Source: Phoronis australis | Taxonomy: Eukaryota; Phoronida; Phoronidae | NCBI GenBank assembly: GCA_002633005.1 | Contig: NMRA01000035.1 | Span: forward strand, 414,863-478,862 | Length of the DNA: 64,000 nt | Direction of reading: 5' to 3' | Shown here: positions 32,774-44,839 of the stretch, piece by piece | Layout of the letters: each line of letters begins with the position of its first letter | How positions within the stretch are numbered: position 1 is the stretch's first letter | Notes under the pieces: generated by a model | Told to the model about the DNA's origin: nothing | The model's input: only the letters and a program-made list of their open reading frames with translations | Databases searched by the model: none | Made by a program: the position numbers and the translations under genes

Positions 32774-35440
32774 ATTCCCTTTGGGTTTGACTGTGTTCAC
32801 ACCTGATGTGCAATAAGCCTGGTAGATTATTGGCCTGCATGTTGTCATACCAGACAAAAGACTGTGCTTGGCAGTAATAAATGAGCTACTAGTAGATATT
32901 ATAACAGGCTCACAACCCCTGGTAAAGTCATTGACCAGGAGAAGGCCCTAATACTCCAGTAATGTAATGTCCTTTGTGCTGGAGATTTTAACTGCCCTGA
33001 CACTCACAGACTTGGACAAACTTGGGGTAACTTGCGTCCTTCATAAAAGAAAACTTATCGATAGTATTCATAATTTCTGTAGAAATTTTAGTCCAATAGA
33101 TTTATGGAGACAGAAAAACCCTGGAATAAAGAAGTACTCCTGAAGAGAAAAAACAATTAAAAACCCAAAGTAGACTAGACTATGTACTAGTTGACACTGG
33201 TATGTCTTCAAGGTGTCATTGTATAATTAATGATTTTACATATTCAGATCATTCAGCTATAATACTTAATGTTAATGTTAGTAACTCCCAACGAGGACTG
33301 GGTTGTGGAAATTATATAATAGTTCACTTCTTAAAAAAGACTGCGTGGATGAGATCAGAACAATTATTTCTGATCATTACATGACGGGGAACCAAGAAGG
33401 TTGTCTTGGGATATTTTAGATACAAATCAATAAAATTTTCAAAATGCGAATGTTCTAGAAATTAAGACAGCAGGAACAGTTATTAATAGATCATAAATAA
33501 CTACACAAGTCAAAAAAGAATCAAGTAATCACTCGTTGCAGTGTAAATTAAAATAAAATTCATGTAAATTAAACCCAGAAAGTTTACAAACCCAAGTAAT
33601 AAAAGGTAGTATTGTTAGAAGTAAAGACCGGTGGGTGGAAGAAGGTAAAACAAATTCTACATATTTTTTAAATCTTGAAAAACATAACCAAGGTAAAAAC
33701 ATATAACAGACCTGTAGTCAAATTGCAGACCCGAAAGAGATACAAAACATTCAACCAGCTTATTCTGAAAGACTATGAGGATATAGGTATCCCTGATATA
33801 TTCACTAATTATAAAGTGCTGACAGATGACCAGTCCTTATTGTTTGAACAAGAGGTCACAGAGGACTAACTCTATGGTGCTTTAAAACAATCCCAAAACA
33901 ATAAAACACCAGGCAATGACAGTTTAGGATATAAATTTTATAAAACATTTTGATATACTATTAAACAATAACAGTTTTAAAACAGGAAAATTGTCAACCT
34001 CCTAAAGGCAAGGTGTTATTACACTTATCCCCAAAAGTACAAATAGGGATGAATTGAAATATCTAGAAAATTGGTGACCCATTTCATTATTGAATTGTGA
34101 CTATAAATTATTTAAAATGGTTATTGCCAACAGACTAATTAAGTACATTCATAAGTTTATTCATCCAGACCAAACTACTGTTTCAAAACGATTTATTGAT
34201 CAAAATATTAGATTAATACAGGACATAACATTGTATTATACCAATAACAACCTCAAAAGACATATTATATTTTTTAAAAGTGTATATCAATTTAAATTGG
34301 TCCTTTCTTCAGAAAACTCTTTTGTCTTTTAAATTTGGTCCCAAATTAATTCAACAGATGAAAACCATATATAACGATATTGTCTTGTGTTCAAAACAAT
34401 GAATTTACTTGTGGTTATTTTGATGACAAGAGAAGCCTTCCTCAAGGGGACCCTTTGAGTAGTTAACCTTTTATACTATGAGCCATTAAATTAGAAATAC
34501 TGTAGGTAATCCCTTGATCAAAGGATTGTATATTGATAGGCATGAAGTAAAAATAGCCCAGTACGCTGATGATACAATCTTTTTTAGTCAGAACGAAATA
34601 TCTGGAACAGAATGTTTTGAATTTCTCGGAAGATTTGGTGACATGTCTGGTCTTAAAATAAATCAACGAAAATGTGAAGGAATGTCTTTAAGCCACACAG
34701 TCTGAAAGTAGAAAATGTATAACATAAATTGGCCAGAAAGAAATATTTTAAATGTCTGGGTGTTTATTTCGGTAAATACGAAAAGGAAAAAATAGGCATT
34801 TTTATTTTGAAAAAAAAATTCGGAACTTACTAGGAAACTTTTAAATATATGGAAAACAAGAATATTAACATTCCATCGAAGAATTGTCACAACTAAAACT
34901 GTTACGCTATCCAAATATCTGTCCTTGAATTGATATGGGATTTGTGCGAACAAATCGAAAGTTTTAAATGATTTAATTTGGTCAGGGAAACCACCTAAAA
35001 CAAAGAAAAGTGTTCCAATGGCCTCTTATGAAGGTGGTGGTTTAAAAGTCCCAGATATGATCCTTATAAAGGAAGGTATTTTAGTCAACTGGGTTAAGAC
35101 TTCAGCCTCTGGAAAATGGAAGTTGGAAGTTTTACCCACAATATATCCTGAAGAATTATGGTGGTGAACTGTTGTGGTCATGTAATTTTAAAGTAAACAA
35201 ACTGTTTAGAACCATAAATGATGGTTTTTATAAAGAAGTTTTGACGGTGAGTGAGCAGTCACTATATTACGGTATACAAAGATTTTGTTAAGAACGGGAT
35301 ATGTTTCATCAATGACTTTTTTGATGCTGAAAATAAGCTGCTATCGTGGGAGGTGCTCAAGGCAAAATATAACGTAAAAGATTTTCAAATTTTGAGTTTT
35401 AATTCCATATGTATTATTTTATCTAGAAAACATGATTAAC

Positions 35441-38400
35441 GTCATCAGTGATAGGTTGGCTGCAACAATAACATTTGCTTAGATAACAGTAAAATTGCAA
35501 AAGAAAAAATCAAAAATATTTTGTTTCAGAAGTATTGCAAAAAACAATCACGAAAATTTTTTGCAGCATTACTCAAAACAAGATATTCAAAAAATTTATT
35601 CCTTGCCTTTTACACTTCCTCTCCATCCATGCATTAAAATTTTAAGTATATGTTGTTGCATAACAGAGTGCACACTAACTCATTGTTATGAAGATCGTAT
35701 AATCCAGATAAATGTCTCTACTGTAATCTAGTGCACAATACTGAACAGTGTTTTTCCATAGTAATGTGGTGCAAAGATTGTTGAGTAATGTTTAAGATAT
35801 TTTGACATCTTCCCTTATGAAAGATGTCAAAATGAACTCATGTTTTGCCATTTGAGTTCTTCTGAATTCTCCCTGTTGATTAATTATGCTATCACTTTCG
35901 CCCAATATTTTATTTATTTATTAACCAACAGCAGTTGCATCCAGATTGGTCTGCGTTTAAGTTATTCATGTTAGAATATGTTAAAATTCAAAAACAAAAA
36001 GAACCGGACAACATTAAAATTAGAATGGGGAAGAGCTTCGTGCTGCCACGCAATGAATCTGTTTTACATTAAGTTCATAAATTGTTTAGTGTTCTTTCTA
36101 TTAAATGATGAAGTGTGTGAATGAGTGTGAGCATGAGTGAAAGCCCTGCCCCCTTTCCTTGTTCACCCTTTAACTTATAAACTACTAAATTCCGTCCTTC
36201 AAAAAATAGAATCATATCCATGAGCATCGCAACTTATGCACGAACATACAAACCCATCAATCATGCATAGGAACCCAAAAATCACACATGCAATTAAAAA
36301 TCATGCGCACAAACCACAAAAATCATGCATGCCAACACAAAATCATACAGTCACGAGCATTCAATTACACGCAATAACACTTTTGGCTTAAGCCAGGTGG
36401 GTCGTGCATGATTCAGATGCTCGTGTGAATGATATGTGTCCGTGTGAACTTTGTGGTTCGTGTGTATCATTTTCATTCGTCTGGTGCAGAGTTTAAATGT
36501 TAAAAAACAATACGACATTTGATGTTGGATAACTTCTTTCTGCATTTCTTGCATTGTCAATAAAATACTCCTCGAGTGCAGATTGCATCAGTGCAGTAGC
36601 TCCCCAAGCAACATCGTTAAAAGAACTAATGATAGAAATTTTTTTTTTGAAAATATATTAGACTGCAGTACTTCATGTATACTTCATTCATCCAAGGCAA
36701 GACATAAAATGAGGTCTTTGTGAGCAGCCAGACATCACTGCAAAGGTCATGACATAACAAACCATTCACAGCATTGCTTGGTATAGCAGGTGACCAAACA
36801 GACTGGCTACAACATCAATAGGCTAGCCAGTGGGCACAGCAGATGAGTCCAGTTGAATAGACAGACTGCTTTATTAGAGCCTGTAAAGGTTAAGAACAGG
36901 CTTCTCCATCAATAAAATTAACCTTTGTTTAACTCCGTAGTGATGACTGATGTGTGGTGTGTTACAATTTTATTTATGCTACCATCAGGGGTTCCATAAC
37001 AAAAAAATCCAAGTATTGAAGGACTCCTTTACTTCTTTATTCAGGAAGTCAAATTTGTGCATGCTCAGTAATGCCAAAGACTTTCTGGAAAGCAGTCTTA
37101 ATTGTGACAATTTAAAAATCACTCTAAAGCCCACGACAATTAAACGAAATGTAATAACATTAACTTAACACACATTGATACAATTCCATCGGAATGTGTA
37201 CCTTGTTTCAATATGGATATGTAGGCTTATTATTTGGCAAATGTGAGGCGATACTCGGGCACATTCCACTCACAGGCAGCCACAGGGTTTATCACTACAG
37301 TAAATCAAATACGAAGCCCTTAACATAAACAAACTGCTGTACACTTGTTAAGTGGCCATCCTAAAAACCTTCCCAACTTACCGACCCTGGACTTCAGACA
37401 CTGAGGGGAAATGAAAATGGTATTTGATAGAAACGTTTTGTAAGCGATAGGATTTTTAAAGGCGATCTTTAAGTAGTAGAGCCCACTTTTGAGATTATAG
37501 GGCTTGCAGGTATCCCATCTTCATGAAGTTTGGGATTAACATATAAATACCCTTCAGCAAAATCACCCCCAACCATATCAAATACATTTACCAGTCTGGA
37601 CAGAACTAATGATGGCATGAAGTTCTACCTGTAATTTAAGAACCGGCGACGGACTTACAGGTGTAAATTTGCCAGTGTCAAAGATCAATCTATCAAGTTT
37701 TTCAACATAGTGGTTTCTATCCATGATAATGAACACTGCAGATTTATCACCTTTTCTGACTACAATGTCAGAGTTGAGTCTTTAAAACCTGTTGCTGCAT
37801 CCTTCCTGTGCAGAATGAGATGCATGCATATCCACTCAAGGAGTATTTTTATATAATACGCGAAATGCCAAAAGAAGTTATTCAACAACGAAGTTGTCAT
37901 ATAGTTTTTAACAAATTCTAGTGCACCAGAGAGGCACTGCTGCCAAGTTATGTAGCTGCGATTTTTATTCGCATGCACGATTTTTGGGTGCCTATGCATG
38001 ATGCATGACTCACAGGTTTGTAGGTGGTTCACATGTGTAAGATTCAATGCTTGTATGATTCTATGATACCCCTGATTCGGTTACCCTAAACTCAGCTGTT
38101 AGGAAAAAAATGGTAATTTAGAAAACTGCAACGACATTTTTGAGATTTCATCTTGAACATTTGCATCAAATGATATTTGGTCATATGTTCTGCTGTTCAC
38201 GAATGTATATTTTATATTACTAAAAACAAAGTCCCGTGACCTGATTCACAGCAGATTAATTATAAAGACTAATTAAATTTTACTGCCTTTGTACTTTGAC
38301 CTCCTTGTGTTTTAATTAAATACATAATTGGTTTGTCGGTTAGTCCTACTAGTACATATTCATAACCTCAAGGATCAACAAGCGCCGTCCCAAAAGGCAA

Positions 38401-38600
38401 TTAACATTGTGGTACACCAATAAATGTATACTTGTACAAGAATACATTGGACAGAAACTGGTGATTATTGCACCCTGTGAATGTGATAATTTGAAACACA
38501 AGAAATCAGTTTCGTCATGGTATTTGAATTCAATTAATCAATGCATGAAGTGTTTAAATCATTTTCTGACAGATCACAAACATATATTTATAAACATTGC
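35441..38600. other. Intergenic stretch between LINE and TDP2 upstream region
   Basis: No gene recognised. 36221-36480 holds degenerate units with AATCATGCATG and, further on, the complementary CGTGCATGATT. The missing first SLC17 exon should lie here or further right, but no convincing phase-1 exon was found. Confidence 0.35.
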
Positions 38601-39560
38601 ATGGTTATAGAGGCTCTGATAGCGTTCACCGATAGAGCCAGCCACCCAGTTTCAGCTACTGATATATCACGGCAGTCGCATTCTTCAGTGCCTGCGTGCT
38701 TATCGAAATCTGGAAATCAGGCAGGCGCTATGTTGCTAATGCCGTAATGGGCTATTCTCTACTGATCGCGTAACTTCGGCGCCGCGGCTGCAAAGTGATT
38801 GTTGTAGGCCTACATGCATTGCTGTTTAGGACACAATGCATTGTTTTAGCATTAATTATGGCAACGCAAACGCGAAAGCCGGTGTGTTCCAAACATGCAG
38901 AACCATTTCTTCAATACACGAGGGCTTATCAAAACGTTTCCCACTATCCCACTTTGTAATCCTTTGTTGTTGTCTTCCTAACAAGGAATTTAGACTGACC
39001 TGGTTTTGCTTTCAAAACTTTCACAGACACATCGTGACTCTTGTCATCTGCAGATGCTAAATCGTCGTATGCTGTGACACCATTCATATCCTGAAGGTGA
39101 GATGTCACTGTTCTTGGAAACTACAAATCATTCCTTAAATTAGCAGGACTGGACTTGACACTGACACCAACACCTGGACTGTTGGTCTCCGTTTCGCTCC
39201 ACAACAAAAACAATCATGTGCTTCAGCTGGTCAGCTGGGGGAAGATCACGTGAGTAGGTGAAGGGTCAAGTAAGCAAGTGCAATTTTTTTACATCTGTTA
39301 ACATTGTCTGTTTTAATAATGATTACCTGCCTTACCTATGTAAGTTTTGAGATGCCAAAAAGTTCCCTGGTTGCATTTGTTTTGTTTAGATGTCGCATAC
39401 TAACTTTCGTTGGATATACCTCGCTGGTTCCCTGCGTGCCGCTTGGTTTGCAAGCACGTAGGGAACTAGCAGAGAGAAAATTAACTACATCCGGTTTCCA
39501 GTCGACCGGGAAATGTGAACAAACAGGGAGGCTGCTTCATTACGTTAGCAAAGTTGCAGG
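38601..39560 (+). promoter_or_regulatory. TDP2: Putative TDP2 upstream and 5' leader region
   Basis: Lies directly before the TDP2 start. Contains a short GC-rich patch (CGGCGCCGCGG near 38778) in otherwise AT-rich DNA, as at some promoters. No TATA box assigned. Confidence 0.3.
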
Positions 39561-39695
39561 ATGTCTGACAAAGAAGAAGAAAATTTGCCATCCAGAGACG
39601 AATGCGAGAAAAGATGTCAAGAATTTGCTGACATTACAGGAACTGACACCGCCCTTGCTATGTACTATCTTCAGGACAGGGACTGGGATGTTCAG
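39561..39695 (+). CDS. TDP2: TDP2 exon 1, UBA-like domain
   Basis: 135 bp, 45 codons, ending in DRDWDVQ at phase 0. Donor CAG/GTTCTC departs from consensus after GT, but the join to RSLNAFF in exon 2 matches the family. Confidence 0.9.
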
Positions 39696-42600
39696 GTTCT
39701 CACTCTCAGTTTCTGACACTTGTGAAGTTGTGTGATTTGGTGATACCAGTTCGGGCCCACAGCCCAGACACTCTTACTACTTGGCCGCTCAAAATTACAC
39801 TGTAATACGGGACGTATAGTGTCATGAAGAGCAGTGTGACATGTGGTTATTACCTCAGGCGTCCTCAGCTTCTGATCGTCCCCAATACTCCCAATAGTAC
39901 TACACTGTATAATACTACAAGGTATGACACTCGGGACTAGAAATTCCACGGGGGTTTCGATTCATCCGTCCATATCAAACACATAACTAAATAAATTTAC
40001 ACAAAACAGAGGTTCAACAAACCATGAGAAATTGTTCTTTCTTATATTACCATTTACGGTGTCCTGCTCCAGCGAGTTCGCAAGAAATTCGCTGTCAAAG
40101 CACAAAAATGTTCCCAAAAAGCCCAAACACACTTCTAACTGTGTGGGATTGAGGTCAATGATGGTACGGAAATTGCCAGTTTGTCGCGTAAAGTCACGAT
40201 GTTGATAACGCCGTCCATGCGTAATTCATCGGTAATTTCTGTTCCGTCCTTGACCTCGAACCGACACAGTTAGAAGTGTGTTTGGGCTTTTTGGGAACAT
40301 TTTTGTGATTTGACAGCGAATTTCTTGCAAACTCGCTGGAGCAGGACACCGTCAATGGTATTATAAGAAAGAACAATTTCTTATGGTTTGTTGAACCCCT
40401 GTTTTGTGTAAATTTATTAAGTTATATGTTTGATATGGACGGCTGAATCGAAGCACCCGTGGAATTTCTAGTCCCAAGTGTCATACCTTGTAGTATTATA
40501 TAGTGTATTGGGGATGCGATCAGAAGCTGAGGACGCCTGTGGTTATTACTAGTCGTAGGGTAGCCAATAATATTGAATGATAATAATCTTAGAATATAGA
40601 TAGAAGAAAGACAACGCTGTCTCAACTGGCAGTATATAGACAGTAGCCATCCCCATAGGCCCTCTATACACCAGAAGTCCTGTTGCTATACCTTTTGTGC
40701 ATAGGGCCTGAGGAGGCTGTTGTGCAGTGTTGTAGAAAATTTGGCCCACACTAAGACTTGAACTTGGTGAGAGCCGAGTATCCAAACTATTCAGTCATTG
40801 AGGCAATTGCCACGTGGCAAGCGATTCAGATCTAGCTGTACATCACACCCAGAAGGCACATGTCACAGCACTCACCCCACTTCTGCCGAATAGGCACGCA
40901 TCCTGGTTACAAATCTCAGCAACACCCTAGCTAGCGTCCTGGACTTTGCCTTCAGCAGCACTACCTAGTGTCCTGTAATTTACTCTCAGCATTGCTCTCC
41001 TTGTGTTCTGGATCCACTACTGTCAGGTTGGCACCCTCTCCATTTGCCACTCAGAACAAATATTTATATCGCAGGGTTTCTCGTGGGTCTTACCTTGGTT
41101 GGGCGCTAATGTAGAAACTTGAATTCAGGTTGCATGTGTGTGAGCCTAGCATCTAAACCGCTCAGAAAAAAGGCAATTATCGTCTTTCATATAATTTAGA
41201 GAGGCTTCATCTGACTGTATACCATACCCAGAAGTCACATGTCACAATATGTACCATTGGTGTCTTTAATTCCTTCCAACTCAAGCAAATACATCAGACC
41301 CGTTATCAAACTTTTTTGAAGTCCTGTGCTCAGTTACCCAAATCAGGAACTGACCATTATTACACTACTTACACCTGGGGATATGACGTGCTAGAAAAGT
41401 TTCATTTGTCTCAAAGATTTTTAATACGCAAAAATAACATGAAAGACCATTTCAAGGTATTATTTATTTTTTTAATTTTACACTTTGCAGAGAAGTCTCA
41501 ATGCATTCTTCAACGAACAGGGGGTTTCTGATATTGCCTGTGAGAACCGCAATGCAGCCTCTGTGGCTACTGACTCAAGTGATGACACCGATGTGCCAAC
41601 GGTGGAAGATGAGGAACCCAATAGAATTAGGCTGATGTCATGGAACATTGACGGCTTAGACTGTAACAACATTAACACCAGAACTAAAGCTGTGTGTCAA
41701 GTGATTGTCAAGTTAGTCCTTTGTGTTAGTGCCATAGAACTTTTAAATGAAGAAGTATAGGCATTTAGTCATTTGAGACCTCTAAGAGTGCTGTGGCATA
41801 TATTAAGCTGGCAAAAATTATCAGACTGACAAACAAAAAGGTCTCAAAGGTATGACTGGTGTCGGAATTGCGATTTGCTATGGATACGTGTCTTGTTCTA
41901 ATAACCTGCAGTTATTAATAAATGTCACAGCTCTCATCCCATGTCTTCTTTTAGAAACTGGCATTTATTTGGACTGTTCCATTTAGATGAGTTTTATGAT
42001 ATTATTGATTTCATCACATGATGAGGTTGACCAGTGGGTTGGGAGTAATCATGGAGTTTGATGTAAACCCCATTTTGATAGAAAAGGCTTAACGAAATGA
42101 TCAAAGAGGTTTGAAGCTGATTTGTTGATAAATTCTTTTTGCTTAGCCTGACAAGAGGAAAGTTGAAAATTCAGAATTGTTTTCCTCTTTGGTTACATGG
42201 CTAGTTGTGGTACAAGGAATTACTATTCATAAGGAACCACAAAGTTAGTTCAATTCTCAGACTGTCTGATATCCAGTGTACACCTCTCTATTCCCAACCG
42301 ATAATAGTCCGATATAACGTGCCCGCATTTTGAGAACCAGTCTTCTCCACTGAATAGCGGGCATCAACTGGTTCTCAAAATGTGGGCACGTTATGTCTGA
42401 CTATTGCCCCCAATCCTCTTATAATAATTTACTTATCTTCATGAAATTTTCACTGTGCAACATGGCAGTTGGAAAGGAAATGTATTACACTTTATTCAAT
42501 GTCTTTTAATTTCAGCGAGGACCCTGACGTTGTGTTCTTGCAAGAAGTCATCAAAGAGACATACGAGTACATCGAGGCTAGTTGTGACAACTACCACTGT

Positions 42601-44716
42601 ATAGCCGCTGGCACTACGGACTACTTCACCACCGTGTTACTGCGCAAATCCACAGTGAAATATGAGTCATACAAGATTGTACCTTTCTACACCAGTATGA
42701 TGATGAGAAATTTACTTACTGTCAAGGTAAAAAACAAACTAAATGTTAATTTACTAATATCTGTCTTCTGCAATAACTAATTTGATGAATGTCCCGATTC
42801 TTTTTGAATTCTCATTATAATCCTACATTTAAAAACTAAATAGACCTAAAGAACAACATATTAAAATATTTTCATTTGGTTGCCTTGATCGTCTTTTCTA
42901 ATTTCAAGTTAGTAAATAAATGTGTAATTTTGTACTAATACTAATAATTAAATCAAGTGAATGTGTGCGTGAATGAGGGTATGAAAGTCCACTCAATCGC
43001 CACAAGTTGTTGTCAAAATACCCGTTTGCTCTGTATGATGTATTGTTTTTTACGTTGTAAGGATATGTAGCTGGGGCCACCCAACCCTAGCCACATCTGC
43101 TAATCACTAATAATGTGCTTTCTGGGTGAATAACTGTATTATAAAAAAGCAGTTCGATCCTTTGCAGACTGCTCTATACATGTATGTCATATGCCTCTGT
43201 CCTATGTCATTTCATTCTGAAGACTGAAAGTTACAAATCTCATGTTTCTTAATTCAATTTCACTCAACACATGTTTACCCATCAGGCACTTGTGAAAGGA
43301 CTTCCTTTCCTACTCATGACCTCCCATTTGGAGAGCACCAAAAGCCATGAAGAAGAGCGCCTGAGACAGCTGAAGACAGCGTTCAGGGAGATGAGAGATG
43401 CAGATGGTGATAGGACAGTGATATTTGGTGGGGATCTGAACTTGAGGGACCCAGAGGTGCTGTTCAATGGCCTTCTTTTGTTTTGTCAAGACTCAACTTG
43501 TGTGTGTAAATGTGGCTACTTAAATAGTGTTCATCATTTTTTTCTGAATTGTTGTACTATAAGTTACCTGGATTTTTTTAATATTAAATGTACATTTATG
43601 TCCTAAGTAACAAAAACTTTGAATGACTACCCGAGGTTAACTGTCATTTGTGTTGTGTTTTTCCAGTCGTTCTCTGCTGTCATTTTATTTAATTGAATGA
43701 AATTGATTAAAGAGACTGTGGCGCTGTCTCTTTACTTGGAATTTCAACACATTCACTGGAATTTGCTGCAAATACATTGAACTTGTAGTGGACATTTCAA
43801 GTTGAAGAGACTTAAAGGTTTAAAACGACATCACTGTTGGATATCAAGAGTGGTCATGTCTCATCTTGGTCTGATGTTAATTTTAAAGGGGCAAGTGGTC
43901 TTAATCAAAAGTTGCTTTTTGTCTTGGTTCATATAAATCCACTTCAATGATTTTTTTCTGTGAAGTTTTAAATTCAGATTTAGGAGCCTCCTTCACAGAC
44001 TGCATAATTATGAATTCTCATTAATAATGATTCTTTTCTCACGAGTTGTTTTGTATTGTCTTCTGGTGCATCACTATTCTTCCCTTGTGAAGTAATACAG
44101 TCACTTTGTTCCTCATTAATGCGGGTTAAAAGACTAGAGTGAGCAAACTGTCTGTCCTCTAGTATAACTTACAGAAACTTGTTGCTGTTCAGAAATGTTC
44201 CCACGGGATGTAACAAGGGGGGGGGGCTGCGCCACAGACAGATTTGATTGTTGGTGGCAGTTGTTAAATAAAGGTAGGGTTCATTAGTGTAAATTACTCA
44301 CAACCTCTTCCCACCTCAAGTTGTAGTCTTGAATAGAGTTTGTATTCGGAAAGTAATCCTGGGCTCTGATTTAGGCATTGTACGATTAGCTTCAGGAAAC
44401 ATTCATTTATTTTATTCTTTTCCAGCTGGTTAAAGTGGGTGGCATTCCAGAAGGTGTCTACGATCTTTGGGAGGTAACGGGCAAACGACCTGAAGCCAAG
44501 TTCACTTGGGACACTATGAGAAATGATAACTGTCAAATGGAGGGTATGAAATTCAAACCCCGCTGCAGATTTGACAGGCTTTACTTGCGCCATTGCAATA
44601 TTTCGCCTAAACTAAAGCCGGTCTACTTTGAGTTGGTTGGAATTGAAAGACTGAAAACTTGTCAACGATTTCCAAGTGACCATTGGGGTCTTCTCGTTCA
44701 CTTTGATAAAAAGTGA
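39561..44716 (+). CDS. TDP2: Tyrosyl-DNA phosphodiesterase 2, five exons, complete
   Basis: Mg-dependent enzyme that removes tyrosyl adducts from DNA 5' ends, as left by trapped topoisomerase II; acts in the nucleus and cytoplasm. Exons: 39561-39695, 41491-41711, 42516-42726, 43286-43456, 44426-44716. Phases agree and give 342 aa, against about 362 in human. The start is supported by an in-frame TAG at 39546-39548. Residues 13-55 are a UBA-like domain (CQEFADITGTDTALAMYYLQ, DRDWDVQRSLNAFF). Residues 66-90 are an acidic linker. The rest is the exonuclease/endonuclease/phosphatase fold. All four catalytic motifs are visible: WNIDG (N97), FLQEV (E129), GGDLNLRD (D239) and SDHWG (H332), plus TSHLEST. 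The gene looks functional. It is tail to tail with the LRR gene; transposable elements lie in introns 1 and 2. Confidence 0.96.
39854..40538. mobile_element. Mutator-like foldback element in TDP2 intron 1
   Basis: 685 bp made almost entirely of two inverted arms of about 300 bp, starting AGGCGTCCTCAGCTTCTGAT and ending in the complement. Flanked by a perfect 11-bp direct repeat GTGGTTATTAC (39843-39853 and 40539-40549). Long inverted repeats with 9-11 bp duplications are typical of Mutator-like elements. No transposase. Confidence 0.82.
41491..41711 (+). CDS. TDP2: TDP2 exon 2, linker and WNIDG motif
   Basis: 221 bp, phase 0 to 2, acceptor CTTTGCAG, donor GTTAGT. Acidic linker (TDSSDDTDVPTVEDEEPNR) then IRLMSWNIDGLD with catalytic Asn. 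Confidence 0.93.
42303..42405. mobile_element. Short hairpin element in TDP2 intron 2
   Basis: Arms 42303-42341 and 42367-42405 pair over 39 bp with about six mismatches around ATAACGTGCCC and TTTTGAGAACCAGT. 103-bp miniature element or its relic. Confidence 0.6.
42516..42726 (+). CDS. TDP2: TDP2 exon 3, FLQEV motif
   Basis: 211 bp, phase 2 to 0, acceptor ATTTCAG, donor GTAAAA. Contains PDVVFLQEV with the metal-binding Glu and MMMRNLLTVK. Confidence 0.94.
43286..43456 (+). CDS. TDP2: TDP2 exon 4, GDLNLRD motif
   Basis: 171 bp, phase 0 to 0. LLMTSHLESTKSHEEERLRQ and TVIFGGDLNLRDPE. Donor GAG/GTGCTG is non-consensus at +3 to +6; length agreement with human TDP2 across the junction supports it. 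Confidence 0.92.
44426..44716 (+). CDS. TDP2: TDP2 exon 5, SDHWG motif and stop
   Basis: 291 bp including TGA, acceptor TTTTCCAG. AKFTWDTMRNDN, FDRLYLR and RFPSDHWGLLVHFDKK match the C-terminus of the family. Confidence 0.95.
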   Translation: MVKVGGIPEGVYDLWEVTGKRPEAKFTWDTMRNDNCQMEGMKFKPRCRFDRLYLRHCNISPKLKPVYFELVGIERLKTCQRFPSDHWGLLVHFDKK

Positions 44717-44833
44717 GTTACAGTGCTTGGACCATGCTTTGGTAAAGTTGGTGCTTTATGGTGAACGTGTAATGTTTTTGTTAAGGGCTACCGTAACACT
44801 GTATTTAGTTCGCAACAGATAGCTCGTTTTTGT

Positions 44834-44839
44834 AATAAA
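44834..44839 (+). promoter_or_regulatory. Candidate TDP2 poly(A) signal
   Basis: AATAAA 118 bp after the TDP2 stop codon, in AT-rich DNA. First canonical signal downstream of the stop that I noticed. Confidence 0.5.

Larger units (their letters stand above)
29127..33578. repeat. Duplicated SLC17/LINE segment, right copy
   Basis: Partner of 26209-29125. Carries an extra 1,476-bp transposon and lacks two short deletions seen in the left copy near 28790 and 28842. Continues without break into the 3' half of the LINE. Confidence 0.9.
30565..35440 (+). pseudogene. Tx1/L1-like LINE ORF2, decayed (right copy)
   Basis: Endonuclease start [29 protein letters not shown] and [12 protein letters not shown]. 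Then reverse transcriptase: FYKTF near 33945, PISLLNCDYKLFKMVIANRL, IHPDQTTVSKRFIDQNIRLI, IAQYADDTIFFSQNE (catalytic YADD) at about 34555-34595, MSGLKINQRKCEGMSLS. C-terminal region KKSVPMASYEGGGLKVPDM and FINDFFDAENKLLSWEVLKA. Many frameshifts and stops. Interrupted at 31298-32773 by a DNA transposon. The 5' part duplicates 27648-29125. Confidence 0.82.

Noticed and set aside
36221-36360. CRISPR-like spaced repeats
   Set aside because: Units are imperfect and irregularly spaced, and the surrounding DNA is animal nuclear sequence.
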